A DNA stretch of 28,836 nucleotides, taken from Rhodocollybia butyracea (lineage: Eukaryota > Basidiomycota > Agaricomycetes > Agaricales > Omphalotaceae). The notes under the pieces are model-generated. The model ran no database searches. It was not told the DNA's origin and worked only from the letters and a program-made list of their open reading frames with translations. The position numbers and the translations under genes were made by a program. Location of the stretch: contig JADNRY010000737.1 in assembly GCA_015501585.1 (NCBI GenBank), positions 1 through 28,836 of the forward strand, read 5' to 3'. Every line of letters begins with the position of its first letter. The stretch's first letter is position 1. Of this stretch, positions 1 through 11,160 are shown one piece after another.

Positions 1-3000
1 AAGTGGAAATGAAGTCCGCGCCGTGAAAACGGCTAAGCGGGACTTGAATATTTTTGATCGGCATGTTTCGCCGACCTACTGCAAAGTGTACTTTACACCT
101 GCTTTACGCTAAAGGCTACTGTGGACATCAATTTCGTTGCACTCAATTTCTCTCCGTAATTTCCGAAATAAAAAACGGAAAACAAAAGTTGAAAAGCCAT
201 GTCTTTGCTTAAACTTCAGCCTAATTACAAGCGGCTAAGACTAGCCAGCTAGTCTGCTTCCAAAAAAAAAATGCCTCAACTTAGCTGGTGGTGGGGACAT
301 AAAGCCGAAATAATTGCTGCTGTTTGTGTTTACTCAAGTTGATTCGAAGTTGAATTGCACGTGATCATGAAGTTTTCATTCAATCATAATGTTCAGTTCT
401 GAACAAAGGTGCAAATCTGTCCGATTCTAAAGGATTTATCGATCCCTAGCATCTGTCGTAGATATCTTAAACTTTCCCAGAGAACCGACAACTATCTGGA
501 GCCTGATGTCGATCAAATCGGCTTCACCGAAATGCATCAACGAATACGCTCTGGAGCTCCTCCATCTTCTTCCAAGCTTTTGAAGACTTAAGCAAGTACT
601 GGTCTCCCAAAGCTCACCTTAGATTGTTATGAGGCGGACCTGGAGAGACTGGAAGAGACTAAAAGGCGTTATCGATTTGATCGAATCCGCCTATTCAGAG
701 AAAGAATTATGTCTATGAGAGCACCTGTCCGAGGGCTTCAGGGCTTCAGGCTTCGTCGCCAACGGTATAGGCCAGCAAGGCATACGGGCTTTGCGATGGT
801 CGGGTTTGCAGCAATCTAGTCACCTCTTTGCCTGTGCTATGTTCTTCTCGTTTTCGCCTGCTCAACTGCAAGTGGTAGAGTGTTATGCCAATCCTATCAA
901 CTTTAACGACATTTCCGGCTTCCTCTTTTCGAAAACTACTGATCAATGGCGTTCAGTGATCATCGATGGTGGAAGTGATAATATTTTCTGATCGGATAAC
1001 AGGATATTTCGAGAGTTGGACCATCCGACGTTTTCACGCCCCATACAACTGCTTCTCCTCAATTCGTTCGTTTGCTCAATCAATCATGTATTGCCGCATT
1101 CGGATCCACTCGTCCTTGTGATGCTCCCAAATATGTGACCTTGCGTCTCAAATGTTCCAGAAAGCCTCGAAACTGTGGATCTTACTTTTCATCGCAAACC
1201 CCGGTATGCAGCGGGCATTCCGAATCTTCGAGGATCCTGAACAGTTTCACCATGTTATTAGACCTGACTCGTTTTTCTTTGAGATCATCGTGCTTAGAAT
1301 CCTCATCTATAGGTGTTACGGCATGTAGTCTTTCACCTGTTGCATGACATCTACGATGCGTTGCGCACCAAGCAAGAAACCTATATTTTCCCAATCCCAA
1401 GTCCTATCATGATTTCATGCACCAGCCCTCACCGGTCACCAGAGATACCAGCAATACCTTCGGAGTCGGTCGCTCTGAAGTCAAGTCGCGTCCTGAATGC
1501 AAGAACACTGTTTGTGTAGTCGCGGCCTCCGGTGACTCGTTGAACCATTCGGATGTTCCAAAGAGGCAGGCATAGGACATGAGTTCGGTTCCTAATCTCT
1601 CAAAACAATAATAAGTCGGTTGTTTATGCATGTTTCGTGGATGTCAAATCACTGCAGAGGCCGTAGAAATTCCGCCTATAGACCACCTCAGCTAGTGTAC
1701 AGTGTACATCATCAAGCTCTGCTCATAAACGGTGAACACTCCACCAAATGATATCCCATCGCCCCAACGGACTGAACCTTTGCTTTGGTCTAGATTTTAC
1801 CTCCCAAAAAACTTCCACAGTGTTGGCTTCGAAAACATCGGTCCACATGCTTGCAAAGCTTTCCGCAGAGTGGAACGACGCTGGGTTAGCAGACCCAGGA
1901 TTCGAGGAAGGCGTGACTCCATGGGAACCAATATAACAAGCCTGGACTTTGTGTTAATAAAGAGGCAAGCCGTCTCGCAAGTTCCAGCTGTTTTCTCCGA
2001 GTTGAAAAGGTGAAAGAAATTGCAAACGTAGATTGCGGCGACACCGCCCGTAACGGTGTGAGCGAGGTCAGGCTGCGTAGATCTTTCGTGTGAGAAATGA
2101 TAGTATTTGCATTTGGCTGGGCAAGAATGTCATCGTTGAATAAATCTCCTCCGACGAAACCTGCTGGAAAAAGAATCGGGTGTTGACCTGAACAACTCAT
2201 GACCGATGTCCCAGAATTCTAGACGGCAGCTGTATCAGACCGCAGATGATCTAAAGCGATTAATCGGTACTGGCACCTGTATGAAGATCAGTTCCGACTG
2301 TTTGCTCTACAGGCCATCCATCTGAAAACTGCTTTCCTAAGACTATTTCCGACTAGGTAGCAAGTCAATACCTCAATAGAAACATATAATGTGTTCAACT
2401 CACCGCAACAACCCACATCGAGAAAAATTGCATCATTACGAGTTTTTGGTATGGAAATGACCCGTTCGTAGTGGGGGAAAAGTTTGATATTGAACCTGTA
2501 GGTTGCATCTTGCTTTCCAAAAGTGAAAAGAGGAAAAATGAGGTACTTTGTGAAACTCATGAGGCCAATACATGGATAGGCGTGAATCTAGGCGTTGAAA
2601 TCAGACAGTCAATACCAAGATGCATTCTACTTGGCTCTACACACCTGATTCGCTTTCTTCTGCACAGCATTGATGTGTCCCTCGAGTTCTTTTTTCGTCC
2701 TTTTATACCGGTGAGACTGTGAAGCAAAGCAAGATCTTCATGGTCAATGTCTTGATAATTGGCTTTGACCGTAGATTGGCGGCTTGTGAGCTGAGATGGA
2801 AGGAGCGCTGAGAAGACTCGGAAGACATATAGTCAAGATCGCTTGCTTTCGTAGAACTAGATTGCTCGTAGAGCTAAATTACGCGTACAAAGGTTGCATG
2901 ATGAAAGGCTATAAGCGCTTTCGGCGTTTATTATATTCGGAGTAGAGATACATTACAACCATATCCTCCATAACCGTACAATACAACCCGGGAGAAAAAG

Positions 3001-3100
3001 ACAAATCAAATCTACAATACTATGCAAAAGACACAACAACGCAGAACGGCTTCTAGAGGGGAGGAGGATCAACGGAAGGTGTAAACAAGGAATCTGTTCG
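1..3100. other. Left flank with no recognisable gene
   Basis: About 3.1 kb in which I can support no gene. Short open frames occur on both strands, but none exceeds about 100 codons, none shows a family motif, and neighbouring frames do not join through plausible GT-AG introns. Some stretches between 600 and 1500 on the plus strand read like worn coding sequence (for example an Arg/Glu-rich frame near 630-800), so an old decayed gene is possible but unproven. No tRNA, rRNA or transposon ends were seen. Confidence 0.5.
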
Positions 3101-3367
3101 CGATTATGGAAAACATAGAAATCCGAAAAACTCTACTTCGAACAAGGCGTTGAGATAAAGTTGATAAATGCCAGAAAAGTGTGGATGCTAAAAATGCTGC
3201 AATATGTAAAATGTGCAAATGCGGTCGAGAATAGAATTGTGGATGGTATGCCTTCGTAAATGATTTTGTCGTGAATTGGAGTCGTGATTATGATAGATAG
3301 ATATGGGGTAGATATGGGACAGAGGCGAGAGTGGATTGTTATCCAGTTAGGACTAAACGAGTCACGA

Positions 3368-4031
3368 TTATAATTTACCCACCTCATCATGTGGACTGGC
3401 AGACGTGAGCAGCAATAACAGCTCACACTGCTCGTACCAGCTTCGTTTTGTCAACTCGTGCAGGGTACGGGCACCTTTTCCTTTTAAACTCGTCGCAGAG
3501 CTGGAGCTTGCAGAGTAAGTGGTTTTTGATTGGATCGATGGACTCGAACAACAAGCCGAGGTGGTCGGCTCCTCAAGATGCTGAGGCAAGTAGAGAGTCC
3601 GATACAGTTTTCAGCGACTCCGCTTCCAAAGAACAACTGTCCAGTGCAGCGGCAGTGGACGAGCTACAGGCTGTCGCCAAGTTCAGGTTAGAACTCCCAC
3701 AGCCCAAATCAACCTCCTCGAAATCCCCGTCGCCTGAGTCATAAGAGGATGAACATGTCTTCTCAAAGTCCACGTTACGACCGCTGTTCTCTGCGTTACA
3801 AGGTGTTTGAGCAAACATGGAAGCAGAAGACGGCTCAGAATCGCTATCGCTCTCCACGAGTGTAACGTCAGAATCATCACTATCACTGTTACTGAAGCTC
3901 CCCGTGGTGATATTAGGGAGGTAAGACTGACGACCGAGGAACACATCACCTGTCCCTCTTCCAGATCATCGTCCCCGATTTCTCGCACAGACTCTCAGTA
4001 TCATCGTTGGCTAGATGACACTCCGAGCTAG
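3368..4031 (-). CDS. Serine/aspartate-rich hypothetical coding fragments
   Basis: I do not recognise this gene. The minus-strand frame at 3573-3944 is strongly acidic and serine-rich, with runs such as SNSDSDDSDVTLVESDSDSE and DSGDGDFEEVDLG. It is followed at 3368-3589 by a second frame containing SLKGKGARTLHELTKRSWYE. A short upstream frame near 3950-3990 (REIGDDDLEEGQ) ends at a GTGATG donor-like site. The composition is that of a disordered, possibly phosphorylated regulatory protein, but this is inferred from composition only. Exon joins could not be fixed, and this may be the 3' part of the gene read from 5637. The acidic DEIDLGEG/EEVDLGCG wording recurs in that neighbour, hinting at one gene or an old duplication. 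Confidence 0.3.
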
Positions 4032-4395
4032 ATCCTATATATAGGCCCTCGTTCTCTTCAGCAACGAAAGTCTTTCTCCTTCCTCATTTTCCAGATGAGA
4101 GCGCGCAGTTGATATACGTCGAAGCTCAGTTAACCACAGTACCTTCCTAATTTCCAAAGACCCAACCCCATACCCACAAGAAGGTAGCGATCTGTATGCA
4201 AGCACCAAGTATCTGTATACGTAGAACTTCGACTATAGGAGCAGGTGATATCCAGATCCCCCCATCGTGGATGGATGGATAGAGGTGGTAGACCGGAAGC
4301 ATAGCATCTTGCAAATTCCTGATGTCTCGGCACCCGGTCGACGGTTATTTGGCAGTTTTCTCGTGCATTCGAAAACAGAGACGGAAAGAGGTCTT

Positions 4396-5637
4396 TATCA
4401 GCAGCTGCTCCTATCCATCCTTGAATTTTTGGCAAAGCTTCTTTGCCGCCATTCTGACTTGAATTTGGTGGGGTAGCTCAGGGGAAACTGACATTGCGGT
4501 ATATGCTTCCTGCTGAGACCGATACTGTTCAATCCAGTCCAGATAGCGGGACCAATCTCTCCTCCCTTAAGGCCCAGAACCATTTTCGGTAAAGAAGGGC
4601 ATGGCGTGAATGGCCTCGGTGGGCATACAAGTGGCGTTCGGGTTGAATAGGTGGCCGTAGTGAGGTTGGGGCGACAGATGGTTCTGATAATTGAGATTGG
4701 GATAGAGGAGATGGAAAGTACTCGAACTTCGGGCCGAGGTTCAGCCACAAGATCCATTGCACCCTCCTCTAGATCAGCAACAGGAGGAAATTTTTCTGAT
4801 ATCGAGTCCGCATTTGAGCTAGACGAGGGTGAAGAATACGATGTAGTCGCGGGAGATTTGGATAAGCACGGGAGAAGGAATGCAGTGCCAAGAATATGAT
4901 TGCGCGCGCAAAGGTGAAATGCTGCAATGCCTGCTTTCCCCTGTCAGCGGAGGCATGATACTGAACGTCAAGCCCGTCTGCAATTAGCCCCTCACCAAGG
5001 TCAATCTCGTCCAGGTCTGAATCTGAATCCTCGTCGGACTCGCAAGAACCATCGGAAGACGTGCTCAAGGAAACGCTGATATTGTCAAGAGCGGACCACG
5101 AATCGAGGAAACAAGTCAAAAGTGAGGAGTTGGAAACCGATGAATTGAGAGCATCTGTTGACATCAACGCTTTCATCTCTTGTCGCGCATTCAGCTTCGG
5201 TTGATATGTCAAAACGTTTGATGCAGCGGTAGGGGTAAGCTCATTACAAAAAGAATGGCTGCTACCTGCGATCGAAGTAGACACTGGATCAGAGCTAGAG
5301 GTGGACAAGCGTATCTTTTTCAAGATTTCCCGTGTCCATTTCAGAGTGGCAGATGAAGTACGCGTATGTGAGGGAGAGTGAGTTTTTGGGACGTTTCGTG
5401 GTGTGAGGGTCCCGGAACAAAATCCATACGGCTTTCTGGGCGCGGAGGTAGATCTTTGCCTTTAGGGCAAGCGTCTGATTCGGAAGGGAAATGACTTTCT
5501 TCTTGAGCGATATTGCTAGAGATACGCTGTCCGGTGTAGGGAGAATCATGTTGGGGATTACGGGTGTCGTGGGTGGGAAACGTGGAATCGTTCGTCTCCG
5601 TGAGAGAGAAGAATACGGCCATCTTCGTGCCGCACAA
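4396..5637 (-). pseudogene. Serine-rich hypothetical gene, probably decayed
   Basis: Unrecognised minus-strand gene. A likely start is the ATG at 5622 (MAVFFSLTETND). The frame runs to about 5360 and continues one base out of phase as SATLKWTREILKKIRL. It then passes through a long Ser-rich stretch and an acidic patch (SCESDEDSDSDLDEIDLGEG, near 5040-4980). Further down, the coding-like segment with PFFTENGSGP is separated from GRRDWSRYLDWIEQYRS by an in-frame TAA at 4567-4569, and another stop follows CQKFKDG near 4426. The apparent one-base shift near 5365 and these stops suggest decay. Unrecognised introns or sequence errors remain possible. No domain was identified, so no function is given. 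Confidence 0.35.
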
Positions 5638-5639
5638 TT

Positions 5640-6909
5640 GAAGTCTTTAGAGCTGCACTCCCTAAGAGCCCAGAAAGAAGTTTGTTGAGTTCATGGAAAT
5701 GCGAAAAAAAATCAGTGCACACACTTCAAGACAAAAGCCTGAGCAAAAAGTGTTCCCTTCCAACAGCTTTAGGCGGGAGAGAAGGAAGCAAAAACTACAA
5801 AGTTTTCAGGTTGAAATATGGATTTCTTCGCGAGATACAAGCTCACCAAACTTTAACTGAGCGCGTCCGAAAAGTTTAACGACGTAAGAGTTTAGCGTCT
5901 GAGGTGCCCAGCACAGAGTGTTGAGAAAAGAAGAGAACAGTTAAAATAAGAAGTCGCGAGGCCGTTTCGACAGCTTGTTATTAGTACAAGAGGGAAGCGT
6001 TAATATATAGATGTCTTGTAGCGATACAGCTTGAACCAGAAGCCCAAAAAGAGCCCAGTGTTCGGCGAGAAGGTTAAACAGCAATCGCAGGACTGGGCGC
6101 TGAGTAGCTGAGTACGAGTGGTAGACTGTGGCAGACCGGAACCAACTGCAGGGCCGGACAAGACCAAAATTGAGAATCATATCACGTGGTATATTGATCC
6201 GTGCCGATGAGTCCGATCCGAAAATGCTGTAACCCGTACTGTAAGTTAAAGTATCAACCTTAAATTTAGCTCTTGCCAAGTACTCAAAGGTCGCTATCCT
6301 TGAGCCTCCCCGAACTCTGACATACGGTAGCCATGTAACATCACCAGACAAATATTGCCTCTGTTCAAGTAGGGCCTACTAAGTGTGACCTTACACTGTA
6401 CAGCCATTCCCCCTTATTGTTAGTCACCTAGGCAGACTCGTTATGTACCGACGATCCATAATACATATGTGTACACAGTCTGCTAGTTCCCACGGGGCCA
6501 TGTACAACTACGACGATGATGCACACAAATCTTATATTCTTGCAATAAAAAACTTGAACTTCCTCACTCGTTACACACATCAGTTTATTATTATCATCGT
6601 GTTCTGTCTGCTTATAAGAGACTACTTATCACTCTCTATATATGAATTCGAATTATATCCACATTGCGGCAGAGATTGATCTGAGCATGTATAAAAGTGG
6701 CCTATGAGGTTGGGCGCGTACGCGTTGTTCCACACGGCCGAACATCATGCAGTGATAATTTCTCGAGCTGCAATGACTATAGGACTACCTTGTTGTTCTG
6801 AAATATATATCGGGCAGGGGTGAGTTTATTATTGATTGTCACCAACTACTCATTCATTGAATCATTGCAAGTAGTAGACCTGCATCTCAGGAGAAACACA
6901 CCGACGTCC
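5640..6909. other. Intergenic stretch without a supported gene
   Basis: Mostly A/T-rich sequence. The longest open frame (minus strand, 5941-6351, 136 codons) has no recognisable motif, no homolog-like pattern and no splice context, so I do not call it a gene. Nothing else stands out until the 18-bp repeat at 6910. Confidence 0.5.
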
Positions 6910-7006
6910 TGAGATGGACGGTCACACTGAGATGGACGGTCACACTGAGATGGACGGTCACACTGAGATGGACGGTCACACTGAGATGGACGGTCACACT
7001 GAGATG
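6910..7006. repeat. 18-bp minisatellite, five perfect copies
   Basis: The unit TGAGATGGACGGTCACAC is repeated five times without a mismatch (6910-6999), followed by a 7-base partial copy (7000-7006). Because 18 is a multiple of three, one plus-strand frame reads an uninterrupted MDGHTE hexapeptide repeat starting at an ATG at 6914 and ending at a TAG at 7037-7039 (41 codons). There is no independent sign that this frame is translated. Perfect identity between copies indicates recent expansion or homogenisation. Confidence 0.9.
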
Positions 7007-7127
7007 CTCATTGCTGAGGAAAAGAGTAAACTTAAGTAGACTCAAGCGCATCAAAAACACACAAGTTGTGATGGAAATTCAAGGCAGAAATGTTGCAACG
7101 TTTCGTCTTAACTTAGACCGTCTTGGT

Positions 7128-7137
7128 CACAGGTGAT
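7128..7137. repeat. Left target-site duplication (10 bp)
   Basis: CACAGGTGAT lies immediately outside the left terminal inverted repeat. The identical 10 bases lie immediately outside the right repeat, at 8269-8278, in the same orientation. Confidence 0.85.
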
Positions 7138-8268
7138 GGATAAAACTATTGAGAAACCCCAACTCACACGGAAACCCATCAGAGAAACCCTTTGACTATG
7201 CAGGAGCCCATGATCGTTGCGGCCAGACCCGGATTAGTAATACCGGGCACCGAATTAGTGCCATCAATTTTGCGAAGTCGTTGCGAAGAGTAAAAGGAGA
7301 TGAAAGTGAGCGGCGCGCTGACGACGAATGAGGTAGAGCCTGGTAGAGCTGACCCTGTACCTGTCCGTTAGCCCGTAATCAAACATTCTTCGCGGCATAG
7401 AGAATCTGCAAATCAATCAACCAATCGCCCTGGATCAAAAGTACGACTCGGATGCTCAAAACAAGTATGAACTGGGTAAAGGATTGTTGGGATATTCATC
7501 TCATTCAGCTTTGCAGTCTTGTCAAATGGCATTTCATCTTGAATAACTTGAAGAGTGCAGAGAGGTTTAATAGAATGCCTTCCTGCCAATGAACATTAAT
7601 GCAACGCTTGTAGTACTAGTAGTACTACATGCCCATAACTCTTATATGGCATGATAGCCAATGAATAAGTACAAAGAAGTATACAGGCTCAAAATGGTTA
7701 CTATTCCGAGTCTGTATAGAGCTAATTGTCGAGAAGCGACGAGATATTTCACAGATTTGCAGCGATTCATGGACTCCGAGTCGCCTGGGTCCTGAACTGC
7801 GCAAGAACTGCGTTCCCCGAGATTTTTCGACTCGTAAGATCGCAAGTGAAATGTTGCCATTGACTCAATGATTGTATAGCTGAAAACTTCAAGTTTCAAT
7901 CTGTCAGCGGAGACTCACAGAATGACACAGTGCAGCTTCTCGGACACTGATTTTTTGAGTTCTATTTCGTGTACATAGTATAAGTATGTACTACAAAGTT
8001 TTCTCTGAGCTCTCTGCTTTTGTCAAGAGCTACTATCTGTAAGGCCCCAAGTCTTCGTGTTGTCAGTAAGTCCCAATATATTCTAGACCTTCTAGGCCGC
8101 CGCGACTAACTCTCGCGTCGAAGGTTGTCGGACTAGCGCTAGACAAGCGCTAGAAGCGCACGGGCGGTCACCGGCCGGCTACCAGAAACCCCATCAGTGA
8201 CTTTTCGAGAGGTTTCCGGAGCAACCCTGGGTTTCTGCAAAAATTGGGGTTTCTCAATAGTTTTATCC
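7138..8268. mobile_element. Non-autonomous TIR DNA transposon, 1,131 bp
   Basis: The first 25 bases (7138-7162, beginning GGATAAAACTATTGAG) are the exact reverse complement of the last 25 (8244-8268). The element is flanked on both sides by the same 10-bp direct repeat, which is the signature of a cut-and-paste insertion. Inside both ends the motif GAAACCC recurs as subterminal repeats. No open frame long enough for a transposase exists inside, so it must be mobilised in trans. A 10-bp duplication fits Mutator-like (MULE) elements best, since hAT elements make 8 bp and Tc1/mariner elements make TA. The superfamily is therefore an inference from target-site length only. Perfect TIRs and duplication suggest a recent insertion. 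Confidence 0.85.
7228..7262. repeat. Two adjacent small stem-loops inside the transposon
   Basis: CCCGG (7228-7232) pairs with CCGGG (7243-7247) around a 10-base loop. Overlapping its end, GGCAC (7246-7250) pairs with GTGCC (7258-7262) around a 7-base loop. The loops share ATTAGT-like sequence. They may be subterminal binding-site structure of the element; no function is shown. Confidence 0.4.
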
Positions 8269-8278
8269 CACAGGTGAT
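8269..8278. repeat. Right target-site duplication (10 bp)
   Basis: CACAGGTGAT is identical to 7128-7137 and directly abuts the right terminal inverted repeat. Confidence 0.85.
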
Positions 8279-8859
8279 ACCTACAGCTAAGTATATCTAT
8301 CAGGTAAGAGGGTGTTGGAGGAGGTTCACGGAATGAGGGTTGGAAGGCATGGAGGACAGTGGCACGGAGGAGCGATGAGGAGTAGTCTACCCAGTGTACA
8401 TGACTGTATCTGCACACCTACTTCCCCCACAGCGCGCTACGGTTCACCTTCCTCTTTGCGGGTTGAGCTCGCTGTGGCGTGGCCGTGTGCGTGGGGCCGT
8501 GTGGAACCCCGTCCTATGGCGGAGCCGAGTAGGTTTATCCCCAGGGGGAGCCGATATTTCTCCTCTCTTCTTTCGTTTATCCTTTCCTCTTCTTTGATCC
8601 GATTTCCTTATACTTGGCAGTTTCGAGTACTTAGCCATATATTGGACTAGCTGTCCTTTGGCCCTCAGTCGTTTACTTGTACACTTCTGAGAGTACGTTG
8701 CTGTATTTATGTTCATGGGAGACTGTTACTTACACTTCTAGCTGAGTATTTATCTAGTCAGCGAGTACTTATCTCAATTTTAAAAAATCGGATTTTTTTG
8801 TCAAAGTCAGACCCATCTCTGATGCGATCACAACCGGTGATCCGACCAAACGGCAGGCC
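8279..8859. other. Intergenic region between transposon and P450 promoter
   Basis: No gene was recognised. A plus-strand frame at 8312-8650 and an opposite one at 8444-8716 lack motifs and look like chance frames in a GC-richer stretch. Confidence 0.45.
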
Positions 8860-8985
8860 CCCGCTCGCTTTATCTTATGACTTCTCTTGTAATAGCCGGG
8901 CCTAGTGTGATTTGAGGAATTGACAACGTCGATATAAGGTGGAGATCATAAAAATTTCATTTACTTCCTTCCTTCCTTCTATACT
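8860..8985 (+). promoter_or_regulatory. P450 promoter region with TATA-like box and CT tract
   Basis: A TATA-like GATATAAGG lies at 8931-8939, about 50 bp upstream of the start codon. A pyrimidine tract (TTACTTCCTTCCTTCCTTCT, 8961-8980) comes just before the ATG, an arrangement common in fungal genes. The same TATA-like box and CT tract are conserved in the truncated second copy (near 12416-12466), which supports their belonging to the gene. Confidence 0.55.
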
Positions 8986-11160
8986 ATGGCTTCTGCGTCA
9001 TCTCTGCCTTTCATCTTGTCTGGAATTGCGTCTCTGGCATTACCCTTGTTGTATCTTCTTTGTCGCCGCCATCATCCCAAGTCTGCAATAACTTTCCCGC
9101 CTGGTCCCAAATCCCCCGAGTTGCCGGCTCTTGATGCCTGGGTCAAATATCAAGAGTGGGGTAGAGAATATGGTCGGTTACCGACTCTACAGTCGAGTGT
9201 CTACGCTTATGTACTGATTCTCGGATGGCGTTTTCTCAGGGGACCTTGTCTATATCCGTGAAAAGAATATTCTCATAACCAACAACTCTCGGACTGCCAT
9301 AGATCTGCTAGAAAAGCGCGCGCGCATCTACTCGGGTAGAGAAACATCTTGGGCGACGATCCTGTAAGTCGGATGCTTCAGTCTCAACAGAGTTTTCTCT
9401 AATATATAATCATAAGATGCGAAGGAGAACGTGTGCTTACACTGCAGGTAACCCACCAGCTAGACTCACAACAATCTCATTTATCTCGTCTCCCCTCTTT
9501 TCTTCATGGCAGGGACATTCAGCGAAGTGGCGAACGAACAGGAAGCTTTACAATCAGATCTATCGTCAATCTGCTACCAGTCGCTTCTATCCCGCCCAGT
9601 ATAAGAAAGTCCTTGATCTTACACGTAGCCTAGTAGCTACACCGGAGCAGATCATGCAGCATGCCCTGATGTATGTTTTACTAGCATATCTAAAAAATAC
9701 TACAGCTAAATGTTTTGTCCAACTAGATTCTCCCAAAGCGTCATGTATGCTTCATTATATGGGCTTGATATTGGACATGATGATCCTCTTTCCCGAAAGG
9801 GAAAAGAAGCGCTTGATATATTCGCACAAATATTTTCAAATGGCTTCCCTACTCTCGAACGATTTCCATGGTTGCGCTTCATGCCCTCTTTCTTCCCTGG
9901 CTGTGGATTCAAACAGACAGTACTTGAACTTCGAGAAAATTTTGGTGCGTTCAACACTATCCCATTTGATAGGGCAGTGAATAACTTGGTGAGTGGGATC
10001 ATTTCCAACATGACAAGGATTTATCATCCTTCCAGAAACTTGGCACTGGTACATCTGTTGTTGCTGAATTAGCACTCGCAAATGAGGGTTCGCCAGCAGA
10101 TATTGAGATGATCAAGGACATGGGTTCCACTAGCTTCATAGGTGAGATTCTACGCACAATTTTCTTGCAGAACCTACTAAATCAAAGGCCATTTCAATCC
10201 TCAGCTGCCTCGGATACGGTACAGTGTCCGCTCGGACTAATATTTGAAACTTATCAGGCTATCAACAGGCAATGTCTTCCATCACGTCATTTCTTCTAAC
10301 CATAACTCTACATCCTGACGTTCAAGCCAAAGGACGGGCTGAAATCGATCGTGTCATTGGAAGAACTCGACTACCCACCTTTGAGGACCGAAAGTCGCTT
10401 CCTTACGTCGAGTCTATCTATCGTGAGATAATGCGCTTGCACCCACCTGTTCCACTTGGTAAGAGATCCCCTTCAAAATGACTAGTGGTTCTTAGGATTT
10501 GGTAGGAATCAGCCATGTTTCAACTGAAGACGATTATTATAATGGTTACCACATTCCTAAAGGTGTCACTCTTTTCTCTGGTGCTGCTTGGCATTAATCC
10601 CAGTGTCTTCCTTTCAGGATGTGTGTTATTCCCAATGTCTGGTAGATCTTGTGCATTTCGAGTTCTTCCATAACTTATGGGCTGAAAAACGTTCTTTAGG
10701 GCTATGAACCGAGACCCTAACGTGTACTCCGAACCCGATAAATTTATCCCCGAACGTTTCCTTGACTCTCCGTCTGGACCATTTACGAGCATTAATGACA
10801 TTTATGCCTATGGTTTTGGGCGAAGGTCTGTCAGCTTGTTAATAACTATCTTTGACTTGAATTGTATCTCTACCTCACAGAGTTTGTGTTGGCCGTTACA
10901 TGGGTGACAATACTGTTTGGCTTGCTATTGCGTATGTACTGGCCACACTTGATCTACGCAAGGCCAAAGACAATGAAGGCAACGAAATCGACATCCCGGG
11001 AGACTTTACCAAGACCTTTTTTCGGTATGTGCTTACTGATGTTATCCTGATCTCTTTATTAAAATCAACGCCCGATTTCAGCCACCCTGTGCCGTACATA
11101 TCTTCCATTTCATTCCGCGACGCACAGGCACGAGACTTGATTTCAGCAACAGCCGACTGA
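8986..11160 (+). CDS. Cytochrome P450 monooxygenase (13 exons, about 500 aa)
   Basis: Heme-thiolate monooxygenase, ER-anchored and using a P450 reductase partner; the substrate is unknown. Proposed exons: 8986-9172, 9240-9363, 9417-9447, 9513-9670, 9727-9988, 10036-10141, 10205-10218, 10269-10458, 10506-10562, 10618-10641, 10700-10825, 10881-11024, 11082-11160. The N-terminus has one hydrophobic helix (ILSGIASLALPLLYLLC), then the hinge TFPPGPKSPELPALDAW. Later come the I-helix oxygen-activation motif AASDT (split by a 14-nt exon), the K-helix EIMRLHPP (ExxR), FIPERF (PERF motif) and the heme loop YGFGRRVCVGR, with the intron inside RR/VCVG. All introns are GT-AG. The model fits phase except at exon 10, where the frame is one base off between HIPKG and CVIPNVWAMNRDP. 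That is either a real lesion, an unusual splice or a sequence error. The family looks like a basidiomycete-specific CYP, which I cannot name. Confidence 0.85.

Noticed and set aside
409..2200. Possible decayed F-box or leucine-rich protein on the plus strand
   Set aside because: A few leucine-rich phrases are suggestive, but no F-box motif and no consistent frame could be traced.
5941..6351. 136-codon open frame on the minus strand
   Set aside because: It has no family motif, splice context or regulatory signal, so it is not distinguishable from a chance frame.
6910..7006. CRISPR-like array
   Set aside because: The repeats are contiguous 18-bp units without spacers in a eukaryotic genome, so it is a minisatellite.
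7610..7630. Palindrome-like GTAGTACTAGTAGTACTAC
   Set aside because: It is a short run of the common GTAGTA/CTAGTA wording found several times in the window, not a perfect palindrome, and has no clear role.
7138..8268. hAT or Tc1/mariner classification of the transposon
   Set aside because: hAT elements make 8-bp and Tc1/mariner 2-bp (TA) duplications; here exactly 10 bases are duplicated.
8312..8716. Overlapping open frames on both strands upstream of the P450
   Set aside because: Composition and lack of motifs suggest chance frames in GC-richer sequence.
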